DNA of 35,154 nt from DASVEE01 sp036399695 (lineage in GTDB: Bacteria > Acidobacteriota > Thermoanaerobaculia > Gp7-AA8). The DNA is taken from NCBI GenBank assembly GCA_036399695.1, contig DASWMP010000229.1, positions 1 to 35,154 of the forward strand. The letters run 5' to 3'. Under the pieces are notes generated by a model. The model was not told the DNA's origin and made no database searches. It saw only the letters and a list, made by a program, of their open reading frames with translations. The position numbers and the translations under genes are program-made. Below are positions 1 to 7,604 of the stretch, piece after piece (position 1 is the first letter of the stretch; the number at the start of each line of letters is the position of its first letter).

Positions 1-30
1 TCCCCCTCTTCTTTTTCGTGCATTACGCGG

Positions 31-88
31 GCCGCAGCTCGACGCTGCGGCTATGGGAAAGCGGCAGCTCATGAGGCGTCGCTGCCGC
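31..88. repeat. Pair of GC-rich hairpins
   Basis: Two perfect 8-bp stems lie in a row. GCCGCAGC (31-38) pairs with GCTGCGGC (44-51), and GCGGCAGC (61-68) pairs with GCTGCCGC (81-88). The stem sequences are near variants of each other, which fits a REP-like intergenic element. No ORF in positions 1-209 looks real. Confidence 0.6.
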
Positions 89-117
89 ACTCCAAACTCC
101 GCGGCGCTGTTCGTCAT

Positions 118-158
118 GGGCAACGGACACGGGCAACGGACAACGGGCAACGGGCAAC
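118..158. repeat. Heptamer tandem repeat, GGGCAAC type
   Basis: Six consecutive units alternate GGGCAAC with GGACAAC or GGACAC. A short CCGCC/GGCGG hairpin follows at 160-173. The same heptamer family recurs near 32781-32850 between ybaB and recR. It resembles the short tandemly repeated sequences known from cyanobacteria in style, not in sequence. Confidence 0.7.
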
Positions 159-209
159 GCCGCCACACGGCGGAATTGCCCCCTCCCTTCCCCTGTTCCG
201 CCGCCTCGT

Positions 210-286
<77 letters not shown>

Positions 287-355
287 AATCCTTCCTTTCC
301 CCTTTTCCCACCTTCCTTAAGTTCACGTCTCCGGGCGCTCGTGCGTCTCCTCTCT

Positions 356-1288
356 GTGCGGGTACTTCTGACGTCGGCGAGCCGCTATCCGGCGCGGCGC
401 GGGGGGAACGGCTCGTCCCGCGTCCATGACGCACTGGCCAAGGGTCTGGCCGAGCTCGGACACGAGGTGTTGTACAGCGTCCGTGACGGCTATGGCGCGC
501 CGCTCCCGCCGGGCGTCGTGGCCGTCGATCGCACCACCGTCGACGCCGACGTCTATCACTTCAACGACTACCCCTACAGCGGCGCGCCTCCGCCGCCGGG
601 CAAGCCGTGGATCCGGACGTTCCACGCGCCGGTCGAGCAGAGCGCCGAGCTTCGCCCGCTCATGTCCGGCCACTTCGTCTTCGTCTCGAAGGCGCAGGCC
701 AGCTCGTACGGGTTCGACCGCTACGTCTGGAACGGCATCGACCCCGAGGAGTTCGTCTACGCCGAGACGAAGAGCGACGACTTTCTGTTTCTCGTCAGCG
801 ACCTCTCGCGCGCGGAGACCAAAGGGCTCTCCATCGCCGTGGCCGTCGCCGAGCACCTCGGCACGCGGCTCTACGTCGGCGGAAACATCGACATCCCGCC
901 TCCCATCCTGTCGCCCAACGTCTTCTACATCGGCGCGGTGTGCGACGCGGAGAAGGCGGAGCTCCTGGCCCGTTCCCGCGCGCTCCTCTTTCCGACGCAG
1001 ATGACCGAGTCGTTCGGGCTCGTCATCGCCGAAGCGATGATCTCCGGCACGCCCGTCATCGCCAGCCGCTATGGTTCCCCGCCGGAGCTCATCGCGCCGG
1101 ACACCGGTTTCACCTGCGACACGCTCGAGGATTACTTCGCCGCTTCGGAGCGTCTCGACGACATTTCCCCTGCCGCCTGCCGCCGTCACGCCCTCTCCGA
1201 ATTTCACTACCGGCGCATGGCCAGCCGCTACGTCGAGGAGTACTCGAAAGAAATCTCACACGCGCTGGGTAGGGAAACCCGTCTTTAA
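356..1288 (+). CDS. GT4-family glycosyltransferase
   Basis: Cytoplasmic or membrane-associated transferase that probably moves a sugar from a nucleotide-sugar to an unknown acceptor. The C-terminal Rossmann half carries the GT-B retaining signature ESFGLVIAE (EX7E) followed by SGTPVIAS. The frame is open from a GTG at 341, but I prefer the GTG at 356. It gives MRVLLTSASRYP, which lines up with MKILFTCDHTYP of the paralogous GT4 gene at 20143-21180. The two proteins also share KGLAELGHEV near the N-terminus and an F-H-Y-x-R-M-A segment at the C-terminus, so they are duplicates of one ancestor. There is no clear ribosome binding site at either start. It is the first gene of a same-strand run extending to 9408. 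The acceptor cannot be told from sequence. Confidence 0.85.
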   Translation: MRVLLTSASRYPARRGGNGSSRVHDALAKGLAELGHEVLYSVRDGYGAPLPPGVVAVDRTTVDADVYHFNDYPYSGAPPPPGKPWIRTFHAPVEQSAELRPLMSGHFVFVSKAQASSYGFDRYVWNGIDPEEFVYAETKSDDFLFLVSDLSRAETKGLSIAVAVAEHLGTRLYVGGNIDIPPPILSPNVFYIGAVCDAEKAELLARSRALLFPTQMTESFGLVIAEAMISGTPVIASRYGSPPELIAPDTGFTCDTLEDYFAASERLDDISPAACRRHALSEFHYRRMASRYVEEYSKEISHALGRETRL

Positions 1289-1345
1289 GTCACTCCTCTT
1301 TTACCGGGTCCCCCGACAACTAAGAGTCAGAGGAAAGAGGAGTCG

Positions 1346-1963
1346 ATGACGCTTCCGACGGATGTCCCCTTCCCCCTCATCGAAGAGAACATGCTCCTGC
1401 GCAATCTCGGCGGAGGTGACATGGCGGCCTTCTGGCCCCTGTGGCTGCAGCACCGCCTTCACCTCTACGGCATCTGCCTGCGCCACATGGGCGGCGTGCC
1501 TGCCGATGCCGCCGACGCGGTGAGCCGCTCGATGCTCCTCGCGTTCAACAAACTGCCAGCGCATGCCGACGAGATCCAGAACCTCCAGGCGTGGCTCACG
1601 CGCCTCACGCGCAACGTCTGCATCGACATGTGCCGCGAGCGGCAGCGCATCACGACGGGACTCGTGCCGGTCGACGACGTGGCCGCCGACGACCTGACGC
1701 CGGTCGATCCCCGGCCGTCGCCCGAAGCCGAGGCGATGTCGAACGAGATGTGCTCCTCGCTGCATCGCGCCATCGCCGAGCTGCCGCCGCTGCTCCGCCA
1801 GGTCGCACAACTGCGGTTCCTTTACGAGGCGGGCTACGACACGATCGCCTCCCGCCTGGCCATCACGGAAGCAACGGCGCGGAAGCGCGTGCAGCAGGCG
1901 CGGATGCTCCTGCGGCTGTCGGTCGGAGACATTCACAAGGAGCGTCGCTTCTTCGTCTTCTGA
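1346..1963 (+). CDS. ECF-type RNA polymerase sigma factor
   Basis: A 205-residue sigma-70 family protein with region 2 (about residues 20-95, including DAADAVSRSMLLAF and WLTRLTRNVCIDMCRER) and region 4 (about 135-195, including YDTIASRLAITEATARKRV, the helix-turn-helix for the -35 element). The linker is short and regions 1.1 and 3 are absent, as in ECF sigma factors. A purine-rich GAGGAAAGAGGAG just before the ATG is a strong ribosome binding site. No anti-sigma gene adjoins it, unlike the second sigma factor at 28319-28894. Only 15 nt separate it from the next gene, so it is probably co-transcribed with the AroE-like gene and may control this run of genes; that is inference. Confidence 0.85.
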   Translation: MTLPTDVPFPLIEENMLLRNLGGGDMAAFWPLWLQHRLHLYGICLRHMGGVPADAADAVSRSMLLAFNKLPAHADEIQNLQAWLTRLTRNVCIDMCRERQRITTGLVPVDDVAADDLTPVDPRPSPEAEAMSNEMCSSLHRAIAELPPLLRQVAQLRFLYEAGYDTIASRLAITEATARKRVQQARMLLRLSVGDIHKERRFFVF

Positions 1964-1978
1964 TCGGCAAACGCCCCC

Positions 1979-3253
1979 ATGTCGATCGTCACCCTGGCAA
2001 CGCAGCTCGGGCTGGTGAAGCTCGAGGCTCGCGAACTCACGGATGCGCAGGTGCTGCGAACCGTCGCACCCGAGCGTCGTCTGATCACCTGGCGCGGCAG
2101 GGCGCAACAGCTCGAAGACGCCTACCGCTGCATCACCCGCACGCCCGCGCGTCTCTACCGGCTGGAGGTCGAGACAGCTCATTGCGCCGAGGCGCTGCTC
2201 CCGCTGCAACTGCTGAAGCGCGAAGGAAGGGACGACGTCACCGCCTACGCCACCGGCGCCACCGGCTTCTGGACGCGCGTCCTCGCTCCGCTCCTCGGCG
2301 CGCCCGTGACGTTCGAGCGGCTCGACGACTACGGCATGGGCGACGGCTTCGCGCCGCTGCCGCGCATCGAGAAACTGTTCGGCATCGCCGGCCATCCGGC
2401 GCTCCAGTCGCTCTCCCCGAAGCTGCACAACGACGGCTTCCGCCGCCTCGGTATCCCCGCGCTGTACCTCCCGTTCGACGTCGCCGATTTCGGCGACTTC
2501 TGGACGTCGCTGATCTCCGGCGGCGGACTCGCATCGCTCGGCTTCGACGTCGGCGCGCTGACGGTCGTCTCGCCGCATAAAGAGGTGGCGCTCGCCGCCG
2601 CCGGCGCGAAGACGCCGATGGTCGGGCGGGCCCGCTCGTCGAACTTTTTCGTGAATGACGGAGGGCTCTGGACCGCCGCCACGACCGACGCCGAGGGGGT
2701 GCTCCTGACGCTGCGGGAACGGGGTGTCGATCCGCGGAACCAGCGCGTGGCCGTCGTCGGCTGCGGCGGCTCCGGGCGCGTCATCGCCGCCGCGCTGCAA
2801 CACGCCGGCGCCGACGTCACGCTGGTCAACCGTGGCTACGACCGCGCTTCGCTCGCCGTCCGGCTGCTGCAACTGCCGTTCATGCCGCTGGCGTCGTTCT
2901 CGCCCCGCGGCTACCACATCGTCGTCAACGCCACCCCCGTCGGCCGCGCCGGCGAGTTACCATTCGACATGGCCGCACTCGAGGAAGGCACGGTCGTCGT
3001 CGATCTCGTCTACGGGAGCGAGCCGACACCGCTCGTCGCCTCGCAGCGCGCCCGCGGCCAGGTGGCCATCGACGGTCTCGACGTCCTCCGGATGCAGGCC
3101 GCCGCGCAGTTCCGCCTCATGACCGGGCAGGCGATGCCCGCTGAAGTGCTGGCCACCATCGGCGGCGCCCATCCGGAGCTGGCGGCGCGCATCCCGCTCC
3201 ACCGCCAACCGCCAACTGCCCACCGCCGACTTTCCCTATTGGAGCAAGCATGA
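1979..3253 (+). CDS. Shikimate dehydrogenase-like protein with vestigial AroD-like N-terminus
   Basis: Residues about 128-400 match AroE, which reduces 3-dehydroshikimate to shikimate with NADPH. Visible are the substrate serines in SLSPKLHN (144-151), the catalytic lysine in SPHKE (K201), the TDAEG aspartate (D237), the nucleotide loop GCGGSGR (261-267), VNRG after strand 2, and the C-terminal GLDVLRMQAAAQFRL helix. Residues 1-125 look like a compressed type I dehydroquinate dehydratase: LITWRG resembles LIVTCR, RVLAPLLGAPVTF resembles the AroD end, and RLYRLEVETA sits where the catalytic-lysine strand should be but has no lysine. The domain is about half normal length and presumably inactive. 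The last 17 residues are encoded partly by intergenic-type heptamers (3203-3223). Its stop overlaps the next start (ATGA at 3250). Whether it serves the main shikimate pathway or a specialised one is unknown. Confidence 0.8.
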   Translation: MSIVTLATQLGLVKLEARELTDAQVLRTVAPERRLITWRGRAQQLEDAYRCITRTPARLYRLEVETAHCAEALLPLQLLKREGRDDVTAYATGATGFWTRVLAPLLGAPVTFERLDDYGMGDGFAPLPRIEKLFGIAGHPALQSLSPKLHNDGFRRLGIPALYLPFDVADFGDFWTSLISGGGLASLGFDVGALTVVSPHKEVALAAAGAKTPMVGRARSSNFFVNDGGLWTAATTDAEGVLLTLRERGVDPRNQRVAVVGCGGSGRVIAAALQHAGADVTLVNRGYDRASLAVRLLQLPFMPLASFSPRGYHIVVNATPVGRAGELPFDMAALEEGTVVVDLVYGSEPTPLVASQRARGQVAIDGLDVLRMQAAAQFRLMTGQAMPAEVLATIGGAHPELAARIPLHRQPPTAHRRLSLLEQA

Positions 3254-3600
3254 CCGACCTGACGGCGTTCGCCGGCTCGTGGCGCAAGACGAACGAAGCG
3301 CCGCAGTGGATTGAACGGGTGGAGGCGCGCGTCGAAGGAGACGCGCTCCATGTCCGCATCTGGGGCAGCGATTCCGGCGACTGGGGCGAACGCCCCGCCG
3401 ACACCATCTACGTGATGCCCGCCGATCCGTCGAAAGGCTCGGCCTTCCTGGCGCGCTTCATCCTCGCCGATGCCGAGGTGGACGTGGAGGCGAACGTGAA
3501 CCTCGGCCTGATGGTCGTGGCGACGTGGGTCCGCTGGACGGATGCGAACGGCCGCTCGAACACCTTCACCCGCGAATTCTTCTACCGGGGTGCCGCATGA
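3250..3600 (+). CDS. Small beta-rich protein, paralogue of 3917-4222
   Basis: A 116-residue protein of no family I can name. It starts with the pattern FAGSWRKTN and ends with TREFFYR. The second small protein downstream starts LLGTWINTN and ends VREFYYR, so they are tandem duplicates with divergent middles. The opening G-x-W and alternating hydrophobic strands suggest a small lipocalin-like or beta-barrel fold, which is inference. There is no signal peptide. The ATG overlaps the stop of the AroE-like gene, with GGAG just upstream, so translation is probably coupled. Confidence 0.7.
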   Translation: MTDLTAFAGSWRKTNEAPQWIERVEARVEGDALHVRIWGSDSGDWGERPADTIYVMPADPSKGSAFLARFILADAEVDVEANVNLGLMVVATWVRWTDANGRSNTFTREFFYRGAA

Positions 3601-3621
3601 GGCCTCCGGTGATGCGGCGTT

Positions 3622-3831
3622 ACACGCCGGAGGCGTGTCGTAGATTAGCCGGTGGCAAGTGCCGAAGGCACGCTGCCCCCGGATACGATTCGCCCTCCGC
3701 CTCGACCCCGGCAGGGGTCGCGTACCGATCGACGGCACCCCTCCGGGGTGCATCTTCTCTGCGAACGAAACCGGTGGCGGCGCGCCTGCGGCGCTTGCCA
3801 CCGGCTAATCTACGACACGCCTCCGGCGTGT
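3622..3831. repeat. Multi-hairpin element with 50-nt inverted arms
   Basis: The outer arms 3622-3671 and 3782-3831 are inverted copies; about 37 nt are identical (core TAGATTAGCCGGTGGCAAG and its complement). Six short hairpins lie inside: 3622-3638, 3659-3671, 3703-3720, 3735-3751, 3782-3794 and 3815-3831, each a perfect stem around a 3-4-nt loop. Where the arms differ (3659-3671 versus 3782-3794) the changes keep each hairpin paired: GTGCC/GGCAC versus GCGCC/GGCGC. No convincing ORF lies in 3601-3916. It looks like a non-coding mobile or structural repeat inserted between the two small paralogues. Confidence 0.8.
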
Positions 3832-3857
3832 GTCTGTCCGGCATCACCACATCCCGA

Positions 3858-3889
3858 ATGTGGGGCAGACACTCTTGTCTGTCCGGCGC
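3858..3889. repeat. GACAGACA palindromic repeat, copy 1
   Basis: An imperfect palindrome with core CAGACACTCTTGTCTGTCC, preceded by ATGTGGGG. It is the same element as at 6000-6026, 9421-9455 and 9502-9536. This copy lies just downstream of the multi-hairpin element and upstream of the second small paralogue. Confidence 0.75.
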
Positions 3890-3916
3890 TCGCACCGTCG
3901 TCATGGAGGCCGAAGC

Positions 3917-4222
3917 ATGAACGTCGCACCGCTGCTCGGCACCTGGATCAACACCAACGCGAATTCGCGCGGCATCACCCGCATCGAGATCAGCGCGCAA
4001 GACGACGGCCTGCTGCGCATCGCCGCGCAGGACTGGGAGGCGACGTCGCTTCCCTTCGCCCTCGATCGCTTCGACTCCACCGAGGGGATGGCGTTCAGCA
4101 CCGACACCGGCAAGGTGCGGCTGCAGGCGAACATCAAAGGGGGCGTGCTCGTGGTCGCGGCGATGACGGCGGGCGAGCCGAATACCTGGGTGCGTGAGTT
4201 CTACTACCGGAGGACGGCATGA
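3917..4222 (+). CDS. Small beta-rich protein, paralogue of 3250-3600
   Basis: A 101-residue protein starting LLGTWINTN and ending WVREFYYRR, matching the ends of the upstream small protein. The open frame extends back to 3830, but that part reads through the palindromic repeat. The ATG at 3917 is chosen because GGAGGC at 3905-3910 is a good ribosome binding site and because the start then aligns with the paralogue. There is no signal peptide or membrane segment. Its stop overlaps the start of the next gene as ATGA (4219). The family is unknown; a lipocalin-like barrel is a guess. Confidence 0.75.
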   Translation: MNVAPLLGTWINTNANSRGITRIEISAQDDGLLRIAAQDWEATSLPFALDRFDSTEGMAFSTDTGKVRLQANIKGGVLVVAAMTAGEPNTWVREFYYRRTA

Positions 4223-5442
4223 TCGCTACCGAAGCTCATGACGTAATGGCCGATCTCTACCTGCCGGCGGAGCGGCGCGATCTCGTCGCCGCCGTGCGCG
4301 AGCTGGCGAAGGAGAAGCTGGCCAAACGGGCCGCGCACTACGACGCCACCGCCACCTTCCCGCATGACGACATCAAGGACCTCTTCGAAGCGGGCCTGCT
4401 CGGCGCGGCCATTCCCCGCGAAGCGGGCGGTCTGGGCCTCGGTCCCTATCGCGGCGACGTCTTCACCCTCTGGATGCTGACGAAGGAGATCGCCCGCGCC
4501 GACCTCTCGCTGGCCCGCTGCTGGGAAGGGCACGCCAACTCGCTCGTCCTCATCGACGGCCTCGGCACCGACGAACAGAAAGCGCGCTGGTTCGACGGCG
4601 TGCTCTCGCGCGGCGAGACCTGGGTGGCCTGGAGCGGCGAGCCGCAGACGCGCGCGCCCGGCGAAACGAACCGCTTCGGGACGTATGCCGAAAGAGTTGA
4701 AGGCGGCTGGCGCCTCGAAGGGACGAAGGCCTTCGCCACCAGCGCCGGCGGCGCCCGCTGGGCCATCCTGCTCGTGAACACCGAAGGACCGGGCGGTGCG
4801 CGTCATGCCTCCGGCGACGTCGATCACCTGCTGCTCATGGCGTGCGATCTCAACGATCCGACGATCAGCATCGACGGCTCCTGGTGGGATCCGATCGGCA
4901 TGCGCGCCACCGTCAGCCACGCGGTGCGCTTCGACGGCACGTTCATCCCGGACGAGAACCTCATCGGCTATCCGGGGCAGTACCTGCGCGAGTCGTGGCA
5001 GACCTGCTTTGCCCCGCAGTACGGCGCCTCATTCCTCGGCGGCGCCGTGGCCGCGTACGATTACGCGCTGTCCGCCATCCGCGGCACACCCAAAGGTGAC
5101 GACGCCTACGTGCAGCACCACATCGCCAAGATGTCGGTGAACATCGACACCGCGCACCTCTGGCTGCGGCACGTGGCCACACTGTGGGAGTCGGGCCGCT
5201 CGGCCGAAGCGCAGGTCGCGGGCAACCGCGTGCGCCATCTGCTCGAGCACCTCTCGGTCGAGACGGTCGATCACTGCATCCGCGCCTGCGGCTCGCGCGC
5301 GCTGAACCGCCCCAGCCCCGTCGAACGGATCTGGCGCGACCTCTCGATCTACGTCCGCCACGACAACGACGACCACGTGCTCGCCACGATCGGCAAAGCC
5401 ATCCTCGGACGCAGCTACGACGTCTCGTTCTACAAGCCGTGA
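4219..5442 (+). CDS. Acyl-CoA dehydrogenase-fold flavin monooxygenase (DszC/SfnC-like)
   Basis: A 407-residue protein with the three-part acyl-CoA dehydrogenase fold: helical N-domain (about 15-130), beta middle domain with WVAWSGEP and EGTKAFATSAGGARW (about 135-250), and helical C-domain (about 265-407) with RACGSRALNRPSPVERIWRD. The C-terminal segment that carries the catalytic glutamate (EGTNEI type) in true dehydrogenases is here IYVRHDNDDHVLATIG. Loss of that motif and a histidine-aspartate stretch are typical of the DszC/SfnC branch, which uses reduced flavin and oxygen to oxygenate sulfur compounds and other substrates. The next gene is an SsuD-like monooxygenase, so a joint role in organosulfur or natural-product oxidation is plausible. 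No flavin reductase is present in the window. The substrate is unknown. Confidence 0.75.
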   Translation: MIATEAHDVMADLYLPAERRDLVAAVRELAKEKLAKRAAHYDATATFPHDDIKDLFEAGLLGAAIPREAGGLGLGPYRGDVFTLWMLTKEIARADLSLARCWEGHANSLVLIDGLGTDEQKARWFDGVLSRGETWVAWSGEPQTRAPGETNRFGTYAERVEGGWRLEGTKAFATSAGGARWAILLVNTEGPGGARHASGDVDHLLLMACDLNDPTISIDGSWWDPIGMRATVSHAVRFDGTFIPDENLIGYPGQYLRESWQTCFAPQYGASFLGGAVAAYDYALSAIRGTPKGDDAYVQHHIAKMSVNIDTAHLWLRHVATLWESGRSAEAQVAGNRVRHLLEHLSVETVDHCIRACGSRALNRPSPVERIWRDLSIYVRHDNDDHVLATIGKAILGRSYDVSFYKP

Positions 5443-5448
5443 TCTCTC

Positions 5449-6585
5449 ATGAGCTCCCTTCCGGGCGTCGCGAACGATGAGGCTCCGCTCCGCTTTCACT
5501 GGCGGATGACGCAGCGCGGCGAGCAGGCCGTGGCCTCGCGCGCCCACTACGCCGCCCGCAGTGAGACGGGACTGCCGGAGCTCGACCAGCAGGCCGCCTT
5601 CTGCCGCGCCGCGGAGGAAGTGGGCATCGAAGGGATGCTCGTCAACTTCGGCTGGCACGAGCCGGAGCCCATCCTGCTCACGGCCGGCGTCGGCCTGCAG
5701 ACGACGCGCGTCAAGTTCATCATCGCCTACCGCTCGGGCCTGATCTGCCCGACGACCTTCGTGCATCAGATCAACACCCTCGGCGCGATGCTGAACGGCC
5801 GCGTCGCCATCAACGTCGTAGCCGGCCACACACCGGAAGAGCAGCGCTCGTACGGCGATTACCTCGACCACGACCAGCGCTACGACCGCACCGAGGAGTT
5901 CCTCGACATCTGCAACCGCTATTGGCGCGGGGATGAGCGCGTAGATTTCGAGGGGCGCTACTACCGGCTGGAGGGGGGGCGGTTGAATACGCCGTGGACG
6001 GGGACAGACAGGAGTGTCGGTCCCACCTCGCCCGAGCTGTACATCGCCGGCAGCTCCGACGCCGCCCGCCGCGTGGCCACGACGCAGGGCACCTGCTGGA
6101 TGATGATGGCCGATGCGCCGGAGAAGATCGGCGCGAAGACCGAGGGCGTGCTGCGCGCGGGGAAGAGCGTCGGCGTGCGGCTCTCCATCGTCGGCCGTCC
6201 CACGCGCAACGAATCGCTGGCCGCGGCGCGCGAGCTCGCTGCACGCGCGGGACAACAGTTCGACGACGGCGGCGTGGAGAAGAGCTTCGTCAGCCGCACA
6301 GACGCCGTCGGCCTGCGCCAGACATACGCACTGGCCGAGCGCGAATGGCTCACCCCCTACCTCTGGACCGGTCTCGTGCGCACGCATGGCGCGCCGGCGG
6401 TGGCGCTGGTCGGTTCACCCGATGAGATCGCCGACGGCCTCATGGAGTTCAAGGCGGCGGGCGTCACTCAGTTCATCATTTCGGGCTGGCCCAAGCTCGA
6501 AGAGATGCTGTTCTTCGGCCGCGAGATTCTGCCGCGCGTGCGGGAGCGCGAAGCCGAAGCAGCGTATGCTGCGGCCACACAATGA
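5449..6585 (+). CDS. SsuD-like FMNH2-dependent monooxygenase (LLM family)
   Basis: A 378-residue TIM-barrel flavoprotein of the bacterial luciferase-like family. Segments typical of alkanesulfonate monooxygenase are GRVAINVVAGHTPEE, LDHDQRYDRTEEFLDI and ELYIAGSSDAARRVA, plus a C-terminal FIISGWPKLEEMLFFG. Such enzymes take reduced FMN from a separate reductase and cleave or oxygenate sulfonates and related substrates. Residues 185-193 (GTDRSVGPT) are encoded by a copy of the GACAGACA repeat that fills the loop before ELYIAGSS. The gene lies 6 nt after the DszC-like gene and overlaps the next start by ATGA (6582), so it sits in the same operon. The substrate is unknown. Confidence 0.85.
   Translation: MSSLPGVANDEAPLRFHWRMTQRGEQAVASRAHYAARSETGLPELDQQAAFCRAAEEVGIEGMLVNFGWHEPEPILLTAGVGLQTTRVKFIIAYRSGLICPTTFVHQINTLGAMLNGRVAINVVAGHTPEEQRSYGDYLDHDQRYDRTEEFLDICNRYWRGDERVDFEGRYYRLEGGRLNTPWTGTDRSVGPTSPELYIAGSSDAARRVATTQGTCWMMMADAPEKIGAKTEGVLRAGKSVGVRLSIVGRPTRNESLAAARELAARAGQQFDDGGVEKSFVSRTDAVGLRQTYALAEREWLTPYLWTGLVRTHGAPAVALVGSPDEIADGLMEFKAAGVTQFIISGWPKLEEMLFFGREILPRVREREAEAAYAAATQ
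6000..6026. repeat. GACAGACA palindromic repeat inside a CDS, copy 2
   Basis: GGGGACAGACAGGAGTGTC followed by GGTCCCAC matches the intergenic repeat at 9429-9453 with about one internal mismatch. It is read in frame within the SsuD-like gene (codon 185 begins at 6001). Confidence 0.8.
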
Positions 6586-7322
6586 AAATAATCACGAATT
6601 GCGGGGCGTGCGAAGAGTACGTCGCGAAGTGCATCGACTCCGTCCGGATGCAGACTTACCGCGACTTTGAGATGTACGTGACGGTCGATCCCTGCGGCGA
6701 CGCTACCTTCGAGCGCGCCCTCGACGCCGGACGCGGCGATCCCCGCATCCACGTCACCCGCAACGACCGCCGCCTGTATGCGATGGAGAACGTCGTCAAC
6801 GCCGTCAACCGCTCCGGCGAGGATCCGAACGACATCATGGTCATCCTCGACGGCGACGACTGGCTGGCCACGAACCGTGCGCTCGATACCATCGCCCGCA
6901 TGTACCGCGAGCAGGACGCCTGGCTCACCTATGGGAGCTGGATCTCGAACGTGAAGCCGAACGACGGCCGCTGGCCCGCCTACACGGACGACAACTTCCG
7001 CACCGGCCCCTGGCGCGGCACGGCCGTGCGCACCTTCCGCCGCTGGCTCTGGGAGCGCATCCACGACCGCGATCTGCGCGACGAAGACGGCTCGTACTTC
7101 CGCGTCGTCGAGGATCAGGCGTACATGCTGCCGATGCTGGAGATGGCCACGACGCGCAACGCCCGGCACATCGCGGACGTGCTGATGGTCTACAACCGCG
7201 CGAACCCGCAGTGCGTCGGCCGCGTCATGGTGGACGAGATGTATCGCTCGGAAGCGGTCATCCGCGCGCGAAAACGCTACGCGCCGCTCACAATTGCCAC
7301 TCCCCGCACGTCTGTCGTGTGA
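6582..7322 (+). CDS. GT2-family glycosyltransferase
   Basis: A 246-residue GT-A fold enzyme. The N-terminus MKIITNCGACEEYVAKCIDS is the usual nucleotide-sugar-binding start (N-x-x-x-Y-hydrophobic-x-x-C-I-x-S). VILDGDDWLA holds the metal-binding DXD-type motif (DGDD). The acceptor half contains VVEDQAYMLPMLEMA, where ED matches the catalytic-base position of GT2 enzymes. There is no membrane segment, so it is probably a soluble or peripheral cytoplasmic transferase. Its ATG overlaps the stop of the SsuD-like gene, and a small Lys-rich protein follows after 9 nt. A protein, lipid or small-molecule acceptor cannot be distinguished from sequence. Confidence 0.85.
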   Translation: MKIITNCGACEEYVAKCIDSVRMQTYRDFEMYVTVDPCGDATFERALDAGRGDPRIHVTRNDRRLYAMENVVNAVNRSGEDPNDIMVILDGDDWLATNRALDTIARMYREQDAWLTYGSWISNVKPNDGRWPAYTDDNFRTGPWRGTAVRTFRRWLWERIHDRDLRDEDGSYFRVVEDQAYMLPMLEMATTRNARHIADVLMVYNRANPQCVGRVMVDEMYRSEAVIRARKRYAPLTIATPRTSVV

Positions 7323-7331
7323 GGACCACGC

Positions 7332-7604
7332 ATGGCTACCAGCACACCACTTCCGCCAGTCACGGTTACGCTCAGTAAAGACTGCCTCACCTCCATCAAG
7401 AACGGCATCGTGGACGGCGGCAGCGGCACGACCGGTACGCTCACCGTTCCGCTGCCCTGCGCCGAGGAGCTCTGGAACGCGCTGCTCAACGCGCTCAAGG
7501 GGCCGAGCAGCAAGAAAAAGAAGAGCGGCGAGTCGAAGAAAGCCGGCCCGGTGAAGAAGCGTGGCGGCTCCGGTGGCAGCGGGCGTGCTCGCGCCAACGA
7601 GTAG
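7332..7604 (+). CDS. Small protein with Lys/Gly-rich tail, unknown
   Basis: A 90-residue protein. The first 57 residues look folded (TVTLSKDCLTSIKNGIVDGG and PLPCAEELWNALLNALKG, each with one cysteine). The last 33 are low complexity, with SKKKKSG, KKAGPVKKRG and Gly/Ser-rich repeats. GAGGA before the ATG is a plausible ribosome binding site. The last 44 nt overlap the start of the 615-residue gene in another frame, so the two are probably translated together. I know no family. It could be a nucleic-acid-binding or adaptor protein, or a substrate of its neighbours; none of these is shown by the sequence. Confidence 0.65.
   Translation: MATSTPLPPVTVTLSKDCLTSIKNGIVDGGSGTTGTLTVPLPCAEELWNALLNALKGPSSKKKKSGESKKAGPVKKRGGSGGSGRARANE

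Noticed and set aside
4219..5442. True acyl-CoA dehydrogenase
   Set aside because: The EGTNEI-type catalytic segment is absent and the C-terminus resembles DszC/SfnC enzymes.
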